A stretch of DNA of 47,847 bases from Flavobacterium sp. (GCF_029242675.1 NZ_JAQWTM010000356.1:1-47847); one strand, 5' to 3'; shown: positions 34,268 through 42,730, counted from the stretch's first letter. Translations and numbers: made by a program. Notes: generated from the sequence alone by a model not told the origin.

Positions 34268-35248
34268 CTAAAGTACCATTAAATTGCATCCGCGAATATC
34301 TGAATTATCAAAACGACCCAGAATTTCGAAAGAGTTATTGGTGATTTTTTTTCCTAAATCCTGAGTAGCAATAAAAGAGCAGGAGTTGAGGTTAGCGAGA
34401 TCAATTACGTTAATACCGCCAGTTTTACCATGCGGAATATATGTTAACGCATCTTCGGTATCGCGTACTAGGATTAGCATCCAAGTTGGGCACTCAAACA
34501 CACCTTGTCCAAGCGAGTAGGCTTGCGATAGCAACTCCGTCATTCCATATTCAGAATGGATTGCAGACACTCCAAATCCAGCGCAGAGCTGTTGGTGTAA
34601 CTCTTCCCGAATCATCTCTTTTCGTTTGCCCTTCATTCCGCCTGTTTCCATGATAATGGTGTTTTGTAGTTGGAATTGGTGCTTTTCGATTACATCAAGT
34701 AAAGCATAAGTTACTCCTATTAAAATCACATTTTGTCCAGCGGCATCCAGTGCGGTAAGGTTTTTTATTAATTCATCATGATTGTGTAAATAGAAGCCGC
34801 TTTCTTCATGATTGGAGGATTGTATCAAATCCTGGACCATATAAATTAATGAAGATCCTTCTTTTTCTAGGTAAGAAGGTAATAAGGCTAGTACTACATA
34901 GTCTTCGATGTTTCCATAAAACTGTGAAAACCCTTTTTGGTAACTTTCTTCATAAAGGGAAGTATCGGTAACAAGATGTTTACTAGTAATCATTCCGGTG
35001 GTTCCGCTGCTGGTAAATGTCTGTTGTATAGCATTGGTATTAGAAACGACTTCATGACTTTTGAAAAACTGAATAGGCAAAAACGGAATCTGAGCTATTG
35101 ATTTGACTTTGGAGACATTCGTTTGAAGTAAATCGCAAAATTCCTTATAGACTAAGTTGTTTTCGTATTGAAAACGAAATGTTTTAAGAGCAATTTTTTC
35201 AAATTGTTTTTGATTCGAAATGGTAAATATATCAGTAGCTGTAATCAA
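34268..35248 (-). CDS. LuxE/PaaK-like acyl-protein synthetase or acyltransferase
   Basis: This 326-residue cytoplasmic protein belongs to the adenylate-forming LuxE/phenylacetate-CoA-ligase-like group. It has the FTSSGTTG phosphate-binding motif near residue 77, a mid-protein METGGMKGKRKEM segment, and IHSEYGMTELLSQAYS, the usual aromatic-E-G-x-T-E step of the ligase core. The start is TTG (35248). An in-frame stop lies a few codons upstream and a perfect -7 box (TACCTTTG on the minus strand) lies 15 bases upstream, which fix the start. Relatives activate or transfer fatty acyl groups. No luciferase or reductase genes are present. Confidence 0.82.
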   Translation of the reverse strand: MITATDIFTISNQKQFEKIALKTFRFQYENNLVYKEFCDLLQTNVSKVKSIAQIPFLPIQFFKSHEVVSNTNAIQQTFTSSGTTGMITSKHLVTDTSLYEESYQKGFSQFYGNIEDYVVLALLPSYLEKEGSSLIYMVQDLIQSSNHEESGFYLHNHDELIKNLTALDAAGQNVILIGVTYALLDVIEKHQFQLQNTIIMETGGMKGKRKEMIREELHQQLCAGFGVSAIHSEYGMTELLSQAYSLGQGVFECPTWMLILVRDTEDALTYIPHGKTGGINVIDLANLNSCSFIATQDLGKKITNNSFEILGRFDNSDIRGCNLMVL

Positions 35249-35263
35249 AACTATTTTTTAGGG

Positions 35264-35271
35264 CAAAGGTA
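35264..35271 (-). promoter_or_regulatory. Promoter -7 element for the LuxE-like gene
   Basis: Read on the minus strand this is TACCTTTG, a perfect TAnnTTTG match, 15 bases upstream of the TTG start codon. It supports the non-ATG start. Confidence 0.6.
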
Positions 35272-35322
35272 TAAATTTAGTAAGATAATAAGATTTTTTA
35301 GCGTCAAAGATATCGGTAACAA

Positions 35323-35352
35323 AAAAGCTCCATTGGTTACAATGGAGCTTTT
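35323..35352 (-). terminator. Terminator of the T9SS sorting-domain gene
   Basis: AAAAGCTCCATT (35323-35334) and AATGGAGCTTTT (35341-35352) form a perfect 12-bp stem, with further Ts on the minus strand. Confidence 0.9.
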
Positions 35353-35373
35353 AAAATTGATATGATTGTTTAC

Positions 35374-35712
35374 TTATCTTACTATTAATTTTCGAGTAGC
35401 AGTTGCGTTATCTTCATTTATTTTAATGATATAAACACCTGGTATAAGATTTGAGATGTTTAATTCTCGCGTACTCAACATGGTTTGAAGTACTTTTTTA
35501 CCTAAAAGATCAAAAATAATAATTTCTTTGTCAGAATCATTTTTGGTAGAAATATATACTTTACCGTTACTCACAGGGTTTGGGTACATACTTAAGCCCT
35601 CGATAATAGAAGAATCTTGTTGTTTTGTTACGGTCTTAGTATCTTGAGCCTGAAGGTTCGAGGAAAAGAAAAGTACCGATAAAATTATAATATAAAAGTA
35701 ATTTTTTTTCAT
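35374..35712 (-). CDS. Mini-protein made almost only of a T9SS type A sorting domain
   Basis: This 112-residue protein has a signal peptide (cleavage near LQAQ, residue 22), a short linker, and then a full type A T9SS C-terminal domain (YPNPVSNGKVYIS, LLGKKVLQT, GVYIIKINE, ending RKLIVR). There is no separate functional domain, so it is a cargo-less sorting signal. The frame is open upstream to 35847 but that part crosses the terminator of the preceding gene, so I start at the ATG at 35712. It would be exported by the Sec and type IX pathways and attached to the surface or released. Its purpose is unknown; a processed peptide or a decoy substrate are guesses. Confidence 0.8.
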   Translation of the reverse strand: MKKNYFYIIILSVLFFSSNLQAQDTKTVTKQQDSSIIEGLSMYPNPVSNGKVYISTKNDSDKEIIIFDLLGKKVLQTMLSTRELNISNLIPGVYIIKINEDNATATRKLIVR

Positions 35713-35766
35713 TGAAATTGTTTGGTTTTGTAAATATAAGAAAATAAATTCAAATACTGTACCAAA

Positions 35767-35797
35767 AAAAATGCCTTTCGTTTTGAAAGGCATTTTT
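35767..35797 (-). terminator. Terminator of the lipoprotein gene
   Basis: AAAAATGCCTTTC (35767-35779) and GAAAGGCATTTTT (35785-35797) form a 13-bp stem followed by a T-run on the minus strand. The next gene must start from its own promoter or by read-through. Confidence 0.9.
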
Positions 35798-35816
35798 ATT
35801 AATTTTAAGGGTTTGA

Positions 35817-37028
35817 TTAGAATCCTACAGACCAACCTGCTGCCCATGCTGGCATATTTGCTCCATTTCCAGCCCCAGTAGAAGTTCCTTCTGAAGTCAC
35901 GATTGCAGATACATTAGTTGATAATCCTGAAGTTGCAGGTGCAACGGCATTTAGTTTACCAGATGTTTTAGTGGCTACGTCAGTAGTGTAGTTTACGTTT
36001 ACTGCTTTAAGTCCAGTAGGTATAAAAGCGATAGTTTCGTCGTTTTCTACATTGAAACCAACCTTCCAGTTGCTTAAGAATAAATTAGTAAAAATTCCTT
36101 TAGTTCCTCTTCTTAGTTTCATTGCGTCATTTTCTAACCATGTACCAGCTGTTGGAGCGCTTCCTGGTCCTACAAGAGTTAAGTTAGTTATCGTTGGGTT
36201 AGCGATTGGAGTAAAAGAATACCCTAATTCAAAGTTGTCTGCTTCAATACCTCTGTTCCCTTTTCCGAAACCTAATTTTCCGTACCAGTTTGTGTTTGTA
36301 CCGGACCATCCTTCTGTCCAGTCAAATTGATCATCTTCGTTTCCGATAGAGATTAAATTAGATGTATTTACTGTACCTCCGAAGAATTCAACACCATCAT
36401 CTGCACCTTGAAAAAATTCTACGTAGTCGATTGTTGTTCCTGAACCTACTCCAAATAGTGACAGACCATTAAATTCTTTCTCACTGTTAAAGGCTGCACC
36501 TGCATACTCAATTCTTAAGTATTTGATTGAGCCTGAGTTGTCATTTGCTACAGTTCCTCCATAAGTTAAATCTGCTACTTCTGATAGAGCGGTTCCTGCT
36601 CCTCCGTTAATACGGTTAATAGGTGCTTTACCGCATATTACTAATCCACCCCAGTCACCTGCGGCTTTTGTAGCTAATCCTGACGTCATTACTACTGGTT
36701 TAGCTGCAGTTCCTTCCACATTTAATTTTCCGCCTTGTGCAATAGCGATATACGATTGTGTTCCACCTGTTCCTTGAATTACTGTTCCCGCTGGGATAGT
36801 TAATGTTGCACCGTTATTAACTTGTAATTTCCCAGTTAATTTATAGGTTTTTGCTGGATCTAAAGTGATAGTTCCATTATCAATAGTTCCTTGGAAGTTG
36901 TTTGCATCTGCCGTAAAAGTAGATGATGGTGGAGTTGTAGGTGTTGGATTGTCACTAGAAGAACAGCTGGTAATTAAGCCTGCTGCTAATGTTAAAATTC
37001 CGAATAATTTTACAGTTGATTTTTTCAT
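35817..37028 (-). CDS. Secreted lipoprotein partner of the TonB-dependent receptor
   Basis: This 403-residue protein has a lipoprotein signal peptide (GLITSC, Cys22) followed by a short Thr/Pro/Ser linker. The remaining 350 residues are rich in Gly, Asn, Thr and Asp with many short repeats (NNGATLTIPAGTVIQGTGG, GLVICGKAPINRINGG), a pattern that suggests a parallel beta-helix. There are no membrane helices. I recall similar proteins labelled 'multidrug transporter' in databases, which does not fit the sequence. It lies downstream of the receptor gene and has its own promoter, which shares a GATAAC box with that of the receptor. A role as surface binding partner is inferred from this. Confidence 0.75.
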   Translation of the reverse strand: MKKSTVKLFGILTLAAGLITSCSSSDNPTPTTPPSSTFTADANNFQGTIDNGTITLDPAKTYKLTGKLQVNNGATLTIPAGTVIQGTGGTQSYIAIAQGGKLNVEGTAAKPVVMTSGLATKAAGDWGGLVICGKAPINRINGGAGTALSEVADLTYGGTVANDNSGSIKYLRIEYAGAAFNSEKEFNGLSLFGVGSGTTIDYVEFFQGADDGVEFFGGTVNTSNLISIGNEDDQFDWTEGWSGTNTNWYGKLGFGKGNRGIEADNFELGYSFTPIANPTITNLTLVGPGSAPTAGTWLENDAMKLRRGTKGIFTNLFLSNWKVGFNVENDETIAFIPTGLKAVNVNYTTDVATKTSGKLNAVAPATSGLSTNVSAIVTSEGTSTGAGNGANMPAWAAGWSVGF

Positions 37029-37063
37029 GATTCTTTGATAATAGTTATGTTTATTTTCAATTA

Positions 37064-37098
37064 CAAAGATGGATCAAGTCTTTTGTTTTTATGTTATC
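37064..37098 (-). promoter_or_regulatory. Lipoprotein promoter with upstream GATAAC box
   Basis: Read on the minus strand, CATCTTTG (37064-37071) is one mismatch from TAnnTTTG. GATAAC lies 21 bp upstream (37093-37098), almost the same spacing as in the receptor promoter. Confidence 0.5.
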
Positions 37099-37243
37099 TA
37101 AACGTGAATGTTAGTTTACTAAATCGCTACTGTAGTATTAATTTAAGGTTAATTGATTCTGTTTTTTGCTAATTATGTTAGGTTTAGTTTTGGCAGTGTT
37201 ATCAAGCGAATGTTACCAAGCAAAGTACCATAGAGATTAAATG

Positions 37244-37273
37244 AAAAAGAGCAGCTGTTTAGCTGCTCTTTTT
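37244..37273 (-). terminator. Terminator of the TonB-dependent receptor gene
   Basis: AAAAAGAGCAGCT (37244-37256) and AGCTGCTCTTTTT (37261-37273) form a perfect 13-bp stem with a 4-base loop. Confidence 0.93.
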
Positions 37274-37298
37274 AGAATATAATGTGTTTACTATTGTT

Positions 37299-40046
37299 TT
37301 ACAATTGATAATTTAAACTCAAACTTATTGTTGCTCCTTTTTTATAAGAAAGTACGTTTACGTCTCCATTCAAGTTTTCTTGAACTCTATTTATAGCCGG
37401 ATTAAGCAAGTTTTTTGCAATTAATCCTATTCCTAATTTATCTGTTAATTTAGATTTTGTGATGAAGTCTAAAGAGCCAAATGCTTTATCTACTAAATCA
37501 CCTTTACTACTTGTTCCAATAGCATTTACTCTATCAGAAAAGTAACTATAAGCTAGGGTAGTTGTAAGGTTACTATTTTTATTGTTCCACTCGTTAAAGA
37601 AAGTTAAATCAGCATTCATTAATAAATTAGAAGCTCCTGTAAATTTTCCTTTTGTATTTGTAAAATCAACTTGAAAATCTGTTTCTCGTTTTACTTTCTG
37701 AGAATCTAATTGCTGATTACTGTATAGATAAGAAACATTTAATCCGGCGGAAAGTTTTTTGGCATTGTTAGAATCAGAATTAAATAATTGCTTTCTGAAT
37801 TCAGCTTCGGCTCCGGCTACATATCCATAATCTCCGGTATTAATATAAGAGATATCATTCGATGAAGAAGATACTGTTACTTCATTCATTGGGTTTACAA
37901 TATATTTACCAAACGCAGTAACAGAGATTAACTCATCACTTTTTGGAAACATTTCCCATTTTAAATCTAAGTTGTAGTCATCGGATGCATATAAATCTTT
38001 GTTTCCTACTTTTACTTGCAGTACTTCCTCGTATATAAAAGGTGCTCTTTCTTTAAATTGAGGAAGTGTATATGTTTTACTTAATCCTAAGCGTAAATTT
38101 TGTTTGTCGTTTAGTTCGTATTTCATTACTAAACTTGGTAGAAATGCTGTTTTTGTCAATTGATCCTCACCTACGGCACCTAATTGCGTATTCCATACTA
38201 CTTTTTGAGTAATGTTTTCTCCCCTAAGTCCAAGTACGGCAGTTAGTTTTTTGAGCTTGTATTCTGTATTTGCAAATGCGGCATGAATCATTAAGTCTCC
38301 GCCATATGTTTGAGGGAACAATGCATTAAAAACTTGCGAATTTCCTCTAAAAGTAGCTATTGTGAAATTACCGTTGTCAAAATTAGGTTGATTGTAAAAT
38401 AAGTCTAAATTGTTTGGGTCAACAATAGTATTTGTATTGCCGCTAGTTGCTTTGATGTTGAATTGGGTTGCCTGAAAACCTCTAGACTTAATTCTTTCAT
38501 TTAGTCCAAAAGTTATTTTTCCTAAAAAGTCCCCATCTTCATTTTTGTTAAATTTGTAATCGTAAGATGCATTAGCGGCTAGTTCGTCTTCTTTTAATTT
38601 TTGGAAATATCTATGATTATCAGGAGCTGAAATACTTGATAATTGAAAACCATTAGCCTCTTTTCTAAATATATTTTGAACTCTGTCAGGCATACTTCCG
38701 TCAATGATATTATAAGATACGCCCCAATTTAATTTAGAGCGATCTCCAATTTTGTGTTCACCAAGAAGTTGGTTAATCAACAAACTGTTTTTTTCGTAGT
38801 TAAAACGACGAATTAAACCATTTCCGTTATTAGCAAGATCGACAATAAATCCAAAATATTCTTCAGTTGATTGCTTAGAAGTGTTTACATAAACGGTATT
38901 GAAACTAACTTTGTTGTTACCGTTAATTTTATAGCTAATATTTGCCATACCTGTTGTGTTGGTTTCGTATTTCAAATCAGTAAATGATTCAAAAATTTTA
39001 TTGGCTATTCCAACACCATTTACACTAGCTTTAGCTGTTCCATTGCTTTTTGCTGAAAAATCGTTACTAAATGAAGCAGTAGCAAAAAAACTAAGCTTAC
39101 CCTCTGAACCGACATCAAATGATTTTCCGCCAGAAATTCCAATTGAAGAGGCTATTGGATTATAGCCTTTAAGTTGAAGAGAACTATAGTTAAATTGCGT
39201 AAGTGGATTACTTGGAATAGATTGGCTAGTAAAACCTAGACCGCTATATCCTGTGCGAAGTTGAAAATTATCTTCTGCAATAGCATTACTATTCACTTTA
39301 GATCCAATATCGACTTTTAAAAAACCGTTTCCTTTATAATCCTTTGAGATAATGTCGACGTTACCTCCAGCAAAATCGCCATAAATGCTTCCGCCGTATA
39401 CTTTATCAATAGAAATATACTCTACAATATCCGTAGAAAAAATCTCAAGATTTAAATTCTTTTTTTCAGGATCATTAGAAGGAATAGGTAATCCATTCAT
39501 TGTGGTTGAGTTGTAGCGGTCGCCAAGGCCACGCACAAAAATATTTCCAGAACCTTCTTGTTTTGTAATCCCCGTTGTTTTAGTTACAGCAGTAGCGACG
39601 TCACTCACACCCTTTCGAGCTAATTCTTGAGTTCCGATGCTTTGCTTAATTTCTACAGCATTCTTTTGATCTAGTAATAAAGCAGATTCTTTTTGTTTGT
39701 TTACAGTGGTTGTAATAACGACATCTTCTAGCTTATAGCTGGATGAACCCAGTCCTTTACTAATTGTAATGGTTTGTCCACTTACAACTGTAACTGGAAA
39801 CTCAAGAGTTTCATATCCAATAAAACTAAATTGAATAATGTAACTACCTGCTGGGGCTGCAAGGCTATATTTTCCGTCGATATCTGTTGTGGCATTTATA
39901 GGTGTTCCTTTTAGTATTACGTTAGCAAAAGGAAGTGTTTCGTTGTTTGAATCTTTATCTGTTAATACTCCAGTAATCGTACCTTTACTTTGTGCAAACG
40001 AAAGCGTACTGATGAAAAGGGTCAAAATAAATAATTTAAGTTTCAT
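37299..40046 (-). CDS. TonB-dependent outer-membrane receptor with carboxypeptidase-regulatory-like domain
   Basis: This 915-residue outer-membrane transporter has a signal peptide (cleavage near SFAQ, residue 18), then a carboxypeptidase-regulatory-like domain at about 22-105 (TGVLTDKDSNNETLPFANV). A plug follows at about 120-240 (ELARKGVSDVATAVTKTTGI, IFVRGLGDRYNST). A 22-strand-type beta-barrel follows and ends ISLSLNYQL. The substrate is unknown. No SusD homologue is adjacent; the lipoprotein downstream may take that place. The PhoB/PhoR-type genes lie divergently upstream and a tandem GATAAC box is present in the shared region. Phosphate or phosphorylated-substrate uptake is a reasonable guess only. 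Confidence 0.93.
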   Translation of the reverse strand: MKLKLFILTLFISTLSFAQSKGTITGVLTDKDSNNETLPFANVILKGTPINATTDIDGKYSLAAPAGSYIIQFSFIGYETLEFPVTVVSGQTITISKGLGSSSYKLEDVVITTTVNKQKESALLLDQKNAVEIKQSIGTQELARKGVSDVATAVTKTTGITKQEGSGNIFVRGLGDRYNSTTMNGLPIPSNDPEKKNLNLEIFSTDIVEYISIDKVYGGSIYGDFAGGNVDIISKDYKGNGFLKVDIGSKVNSNAIAEDNFQLRTGYSGLGFTSQSIPSNPLTQFNYSSLQLKGYNPIASSIGISGGKSFDVGSEGKLSFFATASFSNDFSAKSNGTAKASVNGVGIANKIFESFTDLKYETNTTGMANISYKINGNNKVSFNTVYVNTSKQSTEEYFGFIVDLANNGNGLIRRFNYEKNSLLINQLLGEHKIGDRSKLNWGVSYNIIDGSMPDRVQNIFRKEANGFQLSSISAPDNHRYFQKLKEDELAANASYDYKFNKNEDGDFLGKITFGLNERIKSRGFQATQFNIKATSGNTNTIVDPNNLDLFYNQPNFDNGNFTIATFRGNSQVFNALFPQTYGGDLMIHAAFANTEYKLKKLTAVLGLRGENITQKVVWNTQLGAVGEDQLTKTAFLPSLVMKYELNDKQNLRLGLSKTYTLPQFKERAPFIYEEVLQVKVGNKDLYASDDYNLDLKWEMFPKSDELISVTAFGKYIVNPMNEVTVSSSSNDISYINTGDYGYVAGAEAEFRKQLFNSDSNNAKKLSAGLNVSYLYSNQQLDSQKVKRETDFQVDFTNTKGKFTGASNLLMNADLTFFNEWNNKNSNLTTTLAYSYFSDRVNAIGTSSKGDLVDKAFGSLDFITKSKLTDKLGIGLIAKNLLNPAINRVQENLNGDVNVLSYKKGATISLSLNYQL

Positions 40047-40064
40047 GTGTGTTTAAATTTTTTG

Positions 40065-40143
40065 CAAAGTAAGGACGATATTATTAAGTAGAAGTTATCG
40101 CGAGGTTATCATTGCGTGTATTTAATATTATGAAAATGTTATG
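40065..40143. promoter_or_regulatory. Shared regulatory region with 11-bp-period direct repeats
   Basis: On the minus strand, TACTTTG (40065-40071) is a near -7 for the receptor gene. Two GATAAC copies (plus GTTATC at 40094-40099 and 40105-40110) are exactly 11 bp apart and start 22 bp upstream. Farther out, TTATG occurs at 40128 and 40139, again 11 bp apart, with a third copy at 40152. An 11-bp period is the known binding spacing of PhoB/OmpR-family regulators, and such a regulator is encoded next door. Confidence 0.6.
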
Positions 40144-40215
40144 AAATTAAATTATGGTAAATAGGTTATTTTAACAATTCATTTATTATTACATTTACAT
40201 TTACAATTGCAAACG

Positions 40216-40223
40216 TAAATTTG
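40216..40223 (+). promoter_or_regulatory. Promoter -7 element for the phoB-like gene
   Basis: TAAATTTG, a perfect TAnnTTTG, only 6 bases before the ATG at 40230, suggesting a near-leaderless transcript. It overlaps the alternative TTG start at 40221 and so argues against that start. Confidence 0.6.
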
Positions 40224-40229
40224 CTTCCT

Positions 40230-40913
40230 ATGAAAAAGAAAAACACCAAGATATTACTAGTAGACGATGAACCAGATATTTTAGAAATTGTGGGGTACAA
40301 CCTTACGCAAGAAGGATATCAGATTTATACAGCTACCAACGGCAAGGAAGCGATAGCTAAGGCTAAAAAAGAAATACCGGACCTGATCATTATGGATGTA
40401 ATGATGCCTGAAATGGATGGTATGGAAGCGTGCGAAAACATTAGAAAAATCCCGGAACTTAATAATGTATTGATTACTTTTTTAACCGCTAGAAGTGAAG
40501 ATTACTCTCAGGTTGCTGGTTTTGATGCTGGCGCTGACGATTATATCACCAAACCAATAAAACCAAAATTATTGGTAAGTAAAGTCAAAGCATTACTGCG
40601 AAGACTAAAGGAGAAGGAACACAATAGCGAAACTTTGAATGTAGGCGGTATTGAGATTAATCGCGAAGAGTATAAAATTGTCAAAGACGATATAGAAATT
40701 GCATTGCCTAGAAAAGAATTCGAGCTGTTTTATTTGTTAGCTTCAAAACCTGGAAAGGTTTTTAAACGTGATGAGATATTAGACAAAGTTTGGGGAAATG
40801 AAGTAGTTGTAGGAGGTCGTACAATTGACGTGCATATTAGAAAACTTCGAGAAAAAATAGGCGAAGACCTTTTTAAAACGATAAAAGGAGTAGGCTACAA
40901 ATTTGAAGTTTAA
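40230..40913 (+). CDS. PhoB/OmpR-family response regulator
   Basis: This 227-residue DNA-binding regulator has a receiver domain (1-120) with the acidic pocket VDDE (Asp12), phosphoacceptor Asp56 in IIMDVMMP and Lys108 in DDYITKP, followed by a winged helix-turn-helix domain (about 135-225) with RKEFELFYLLASKPGKVFKR and a GGRTIDVHIRKLREKIG recognition helix. The ATG at 40230 is preferred because the upstream TTG (40221) lies within the -7 box. It is co-transcribed with the kinase 70 bases downstream. Closest in type to PhoB, but the controlling signal is not visible in the sequence. Confidence 0.94.
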   Translation: MKKKNTKILLVDDEPDILEIVGYNLTQEGYQIYTATNGKEAIAKAKKEIPDLIIMDVMMPEMDGMEACENIRKIPELNNVLITFLTARSEDYSQVAGFDAGADDYITKPIKPKLLVSKVKALLRRLKEKEHNSETLNVGGIEINREEYKIVKDDIEIALPRKEFELFYLLASKPGKVFKRDEILDKVWGNEVVVGGRTIDVHIRKLREKIGEDLFKTIKGVGYKFEV

Positions 40914-40983
40914 TTAGAATTTAAATGGCGGTACGGTATTTTAATAGTAATATCGGCAGTCTCTTGCGTTATCATACATATAA

Positions 40984-42060
40984 ATGAAAATCAATTTTAA
41001 AAAAACATATAAGTTCGCAGTAAAATCGTCTTTGTACATTAGTGTTTTTTCTACCGCTTTTGTAGTATTGCTTTTAATGTCCTTGTTTCATTACACTTTT
41101 AAAAGCTTGCTGTTTTTTGGAATTATTTTCTTGATTGGAATCTATGCTTTTTCCTTCTTGGTGCTTCAATACCGTGTAGAACGGTTTATTTACCGTCGTG
41201 TTAAAAAAATCTATGACGACGTTTCTCTTCTAGAATCAAGTTCGCTTCTAAATCAACCCATAACCACAGATATGGAAACGCTGACCAGAGAGGTGAAGAA
41301 ATTTGCTACTGATAAAAAGCTAGAAATTGAGATGCTACAAGTGCGTGAGGAATACCGTAGGGAATTTCTAGGGAATGTTTCTCATGAGTTAAAAACCCCT
41401 TTATTTACGGTTCAAGGATACATTTCTACTCTACTGGACGGTGCGATGGAAGACAAAACTATTCGTAAAAAATACCTAAAACGGGCAGAGAAAGGAGTGG
41501 AGCGACTTATTTATATCGTAGAGGATTTAGATATGATCACTAAATTAGAATCGGGTGATTTAAATTTAGAATACACCAATTTTGATATTGTTGAATTGAT
41601 CCAAAATGTGTTCGATTTGCTAGAAATGAAAGCGGATAAAAAGAAAATTACTTTGGCATTCGAAAACAGCCCTGTTCATCCTAACTACGTTAGAGGTGAT
41701 AAGGATAGGATTCAGCAAATTGTTGAAAATCTATTGGTGAATTCCATTAAGTACGGCCGAGAAAAAGGGTTGACGGAGGTTGCTGTTATCAACTTGACCA
41801 AAGAGAAAGTTTTAGTCCGTATTAGTGATAATGGGGAAGGAATTGAACAACAAAATATTCCGCGTCTCTTTGAGCGTTTTTATCGCGTCAATAAGAGTGG
41901 TTCGCGTTCAGAGGGTGGCTCCGGTTTGGGTCTTGCAATTGTAAAACATATCATTGAGGCACATAAGGAAAAAATCTACGTCGAAAGCGAATACGGAATT
42001 GGTTCTGAGTTTTCGTTTACCATAGAAAAAGCGGTAAAAGCAGATAAGGTCATTACTTAG
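40984..42060 (+). CDS. PhoR-like sensor histidine kinase
   Basis: This 358-residue inner-membrane kinase has two closely spaced helices (about 15-35 and 42-63) with almost no periplasmic loop, as in PhoR, so it probably senses through a membrane or cytoplasmic partner. A short linker region precedes the HisKA domain with His134 in NVSHELKTPL. The catalytic domain has ENLLVNSIKYG (N box), ISDNGEGI (G1) and GSGLGLAIVKHI (G2). No PAS domain is obvious. It is in an operon with the PhoB-type regulator. PstSCAB/PhoU genes are not present in this window, so phosphate sensing remains unproved. Confidence 0.92.
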   Translation: MKINFKKTYKFAVKSSLYISVFSTAFVVLLLMSLFHYTFKSLLFFGIIFLIGIYAFSFLVLQYRVERFIYRRVKKIYDDVSLLESSSLLNQPITTDMETLTREVKKFATDKKLEIEMLQVREEYRREFLGNVSHELKTPLFTVQGYISTLLDGAMEDKTIRKKYLKRAEKGVERLIYIVEDLDMITKLESGDLNLEYTNFDIVELIQNVFDLLEMKADKKKITLAFENSPVHPNYVRGDKDRIQQIVENLLVNSIKYGREKGLTEVAVINLTKEKVLVRISDNGEGIEQQNIPRLFERFYRVNKSGSRSEGGSGLGLAIVKHIIEAHKEKIYVESEYGIGSEFSFTIEKAVKADKVIT

Positions 42061-42089
42061 GTCTACTTTAAAATTCTATTTCATCTGAA

Positions 42090-42719
42090 TTAGTTGCTAG
42101 AATTCTTAAATAAGTTAATAAGATCTACTAAGTTTTTAATATGAAGTTTGTTGTAAATCTTGTTCTTATGTGTGCTTACGGTGGTAAGCTGGATGTCAAG
42201 TTTATTAGCTATTTCTATGTTGCCGTCCCCTAAGACCAACAAATTGGCAATTTCTCGCTCTCTAGTTGATAATATATCTAGTGGGTCTAAGCTCCCTTTG
42301 CTTGAAGAGGCTTTTACCAGTTCCGAAACCATGTCTGCACTAATATAATGACCAGTGGATAGAATGGTATTTACTACTCCTGTTATTTCCTTTTCATTGC
42401 TTAGTTTGTTTAAATAACCATTAGCTCCAGCAACTATATAGGGACATGCATGTGTTTTTTCATCATAAACTGAGAAAATAAGAATCTTAACTTCAGGTTG
42501 AATTTCGCGTATTTCGTGAACCATTGTCGTATTTTTTCCGCCTGGAATATTGATATCCAAAATAATCAAATCAAAAGTTTTACTTTTGATGATATCAATA
42601 GTTGACATATAATTCGAAGCTGTTGAAATAGAAAAGTGCTTAAATTTTTCCTGCAAAATGATCGATACGCCAGTCCGTACCACTAAATGGTCATCGACGA
42701 TAAGTATTTCTTTATTCAT
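42090..42719 (-). CDS. NarL/FixJ-family response regulator
   Basis: This 209-residue regulator has a receiver domain with VDDH near the start, phosphoacceptor Asp55 in IILDINIPGG, and a conserved Lys in the NGYLNKLS segment near residue 105. A LuxR-type helix-turn-helix follows (about 148-205, with LSTREREIANLLVLGDGN and TVSTHKNKIYNKLHIKNLV). It is downstream of a sensor kinase by 11 bases and almost surely its partner. It may control the neighbouring surface-protein gene, which is divergent from the kinase, but no binding site was identified. Confidence 0.94.
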   Translation of the reverse strand: MNKEILIVDDHLVVRTGVSIILQEKFKHFSISTASNYMSTIDIIKSKTFDLIILDINIPGGKNTTMVHEIREIQPEVKILIFSVYDEKTHACPYIVAGANGYLNKLSNEKEITGVVNTILSTGHYISADMVSELVKASSSKGSLDPLDILSTREREIANLLVLGDGNIEIANKLDIQLTTVSTHKNKIYNKLHIKNLVDLINLFKNSSN

Positions 42720-42730
42720 TTTATATTTTT

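Noticed and set aside
35713..35847. Longer start for the T9SS sorting-domain protein
   Set aside because: The extension crosses the lipoprotein terminator and its stop codon and lacks a signal peptide at the N-terminus, whereas the ATG at 35712 gives a clean one.
35817..37028. Multidrug transporter label for the lipoprotein
   Set aside because: There are no membrane helices and a clear lipoprotein signal; a transport function is not supported.
42061..42089. Terminator between the convergent PhoR-like and NarL-type genes
   Set aside because: The 29-bp gap shows no stem with a T-run.
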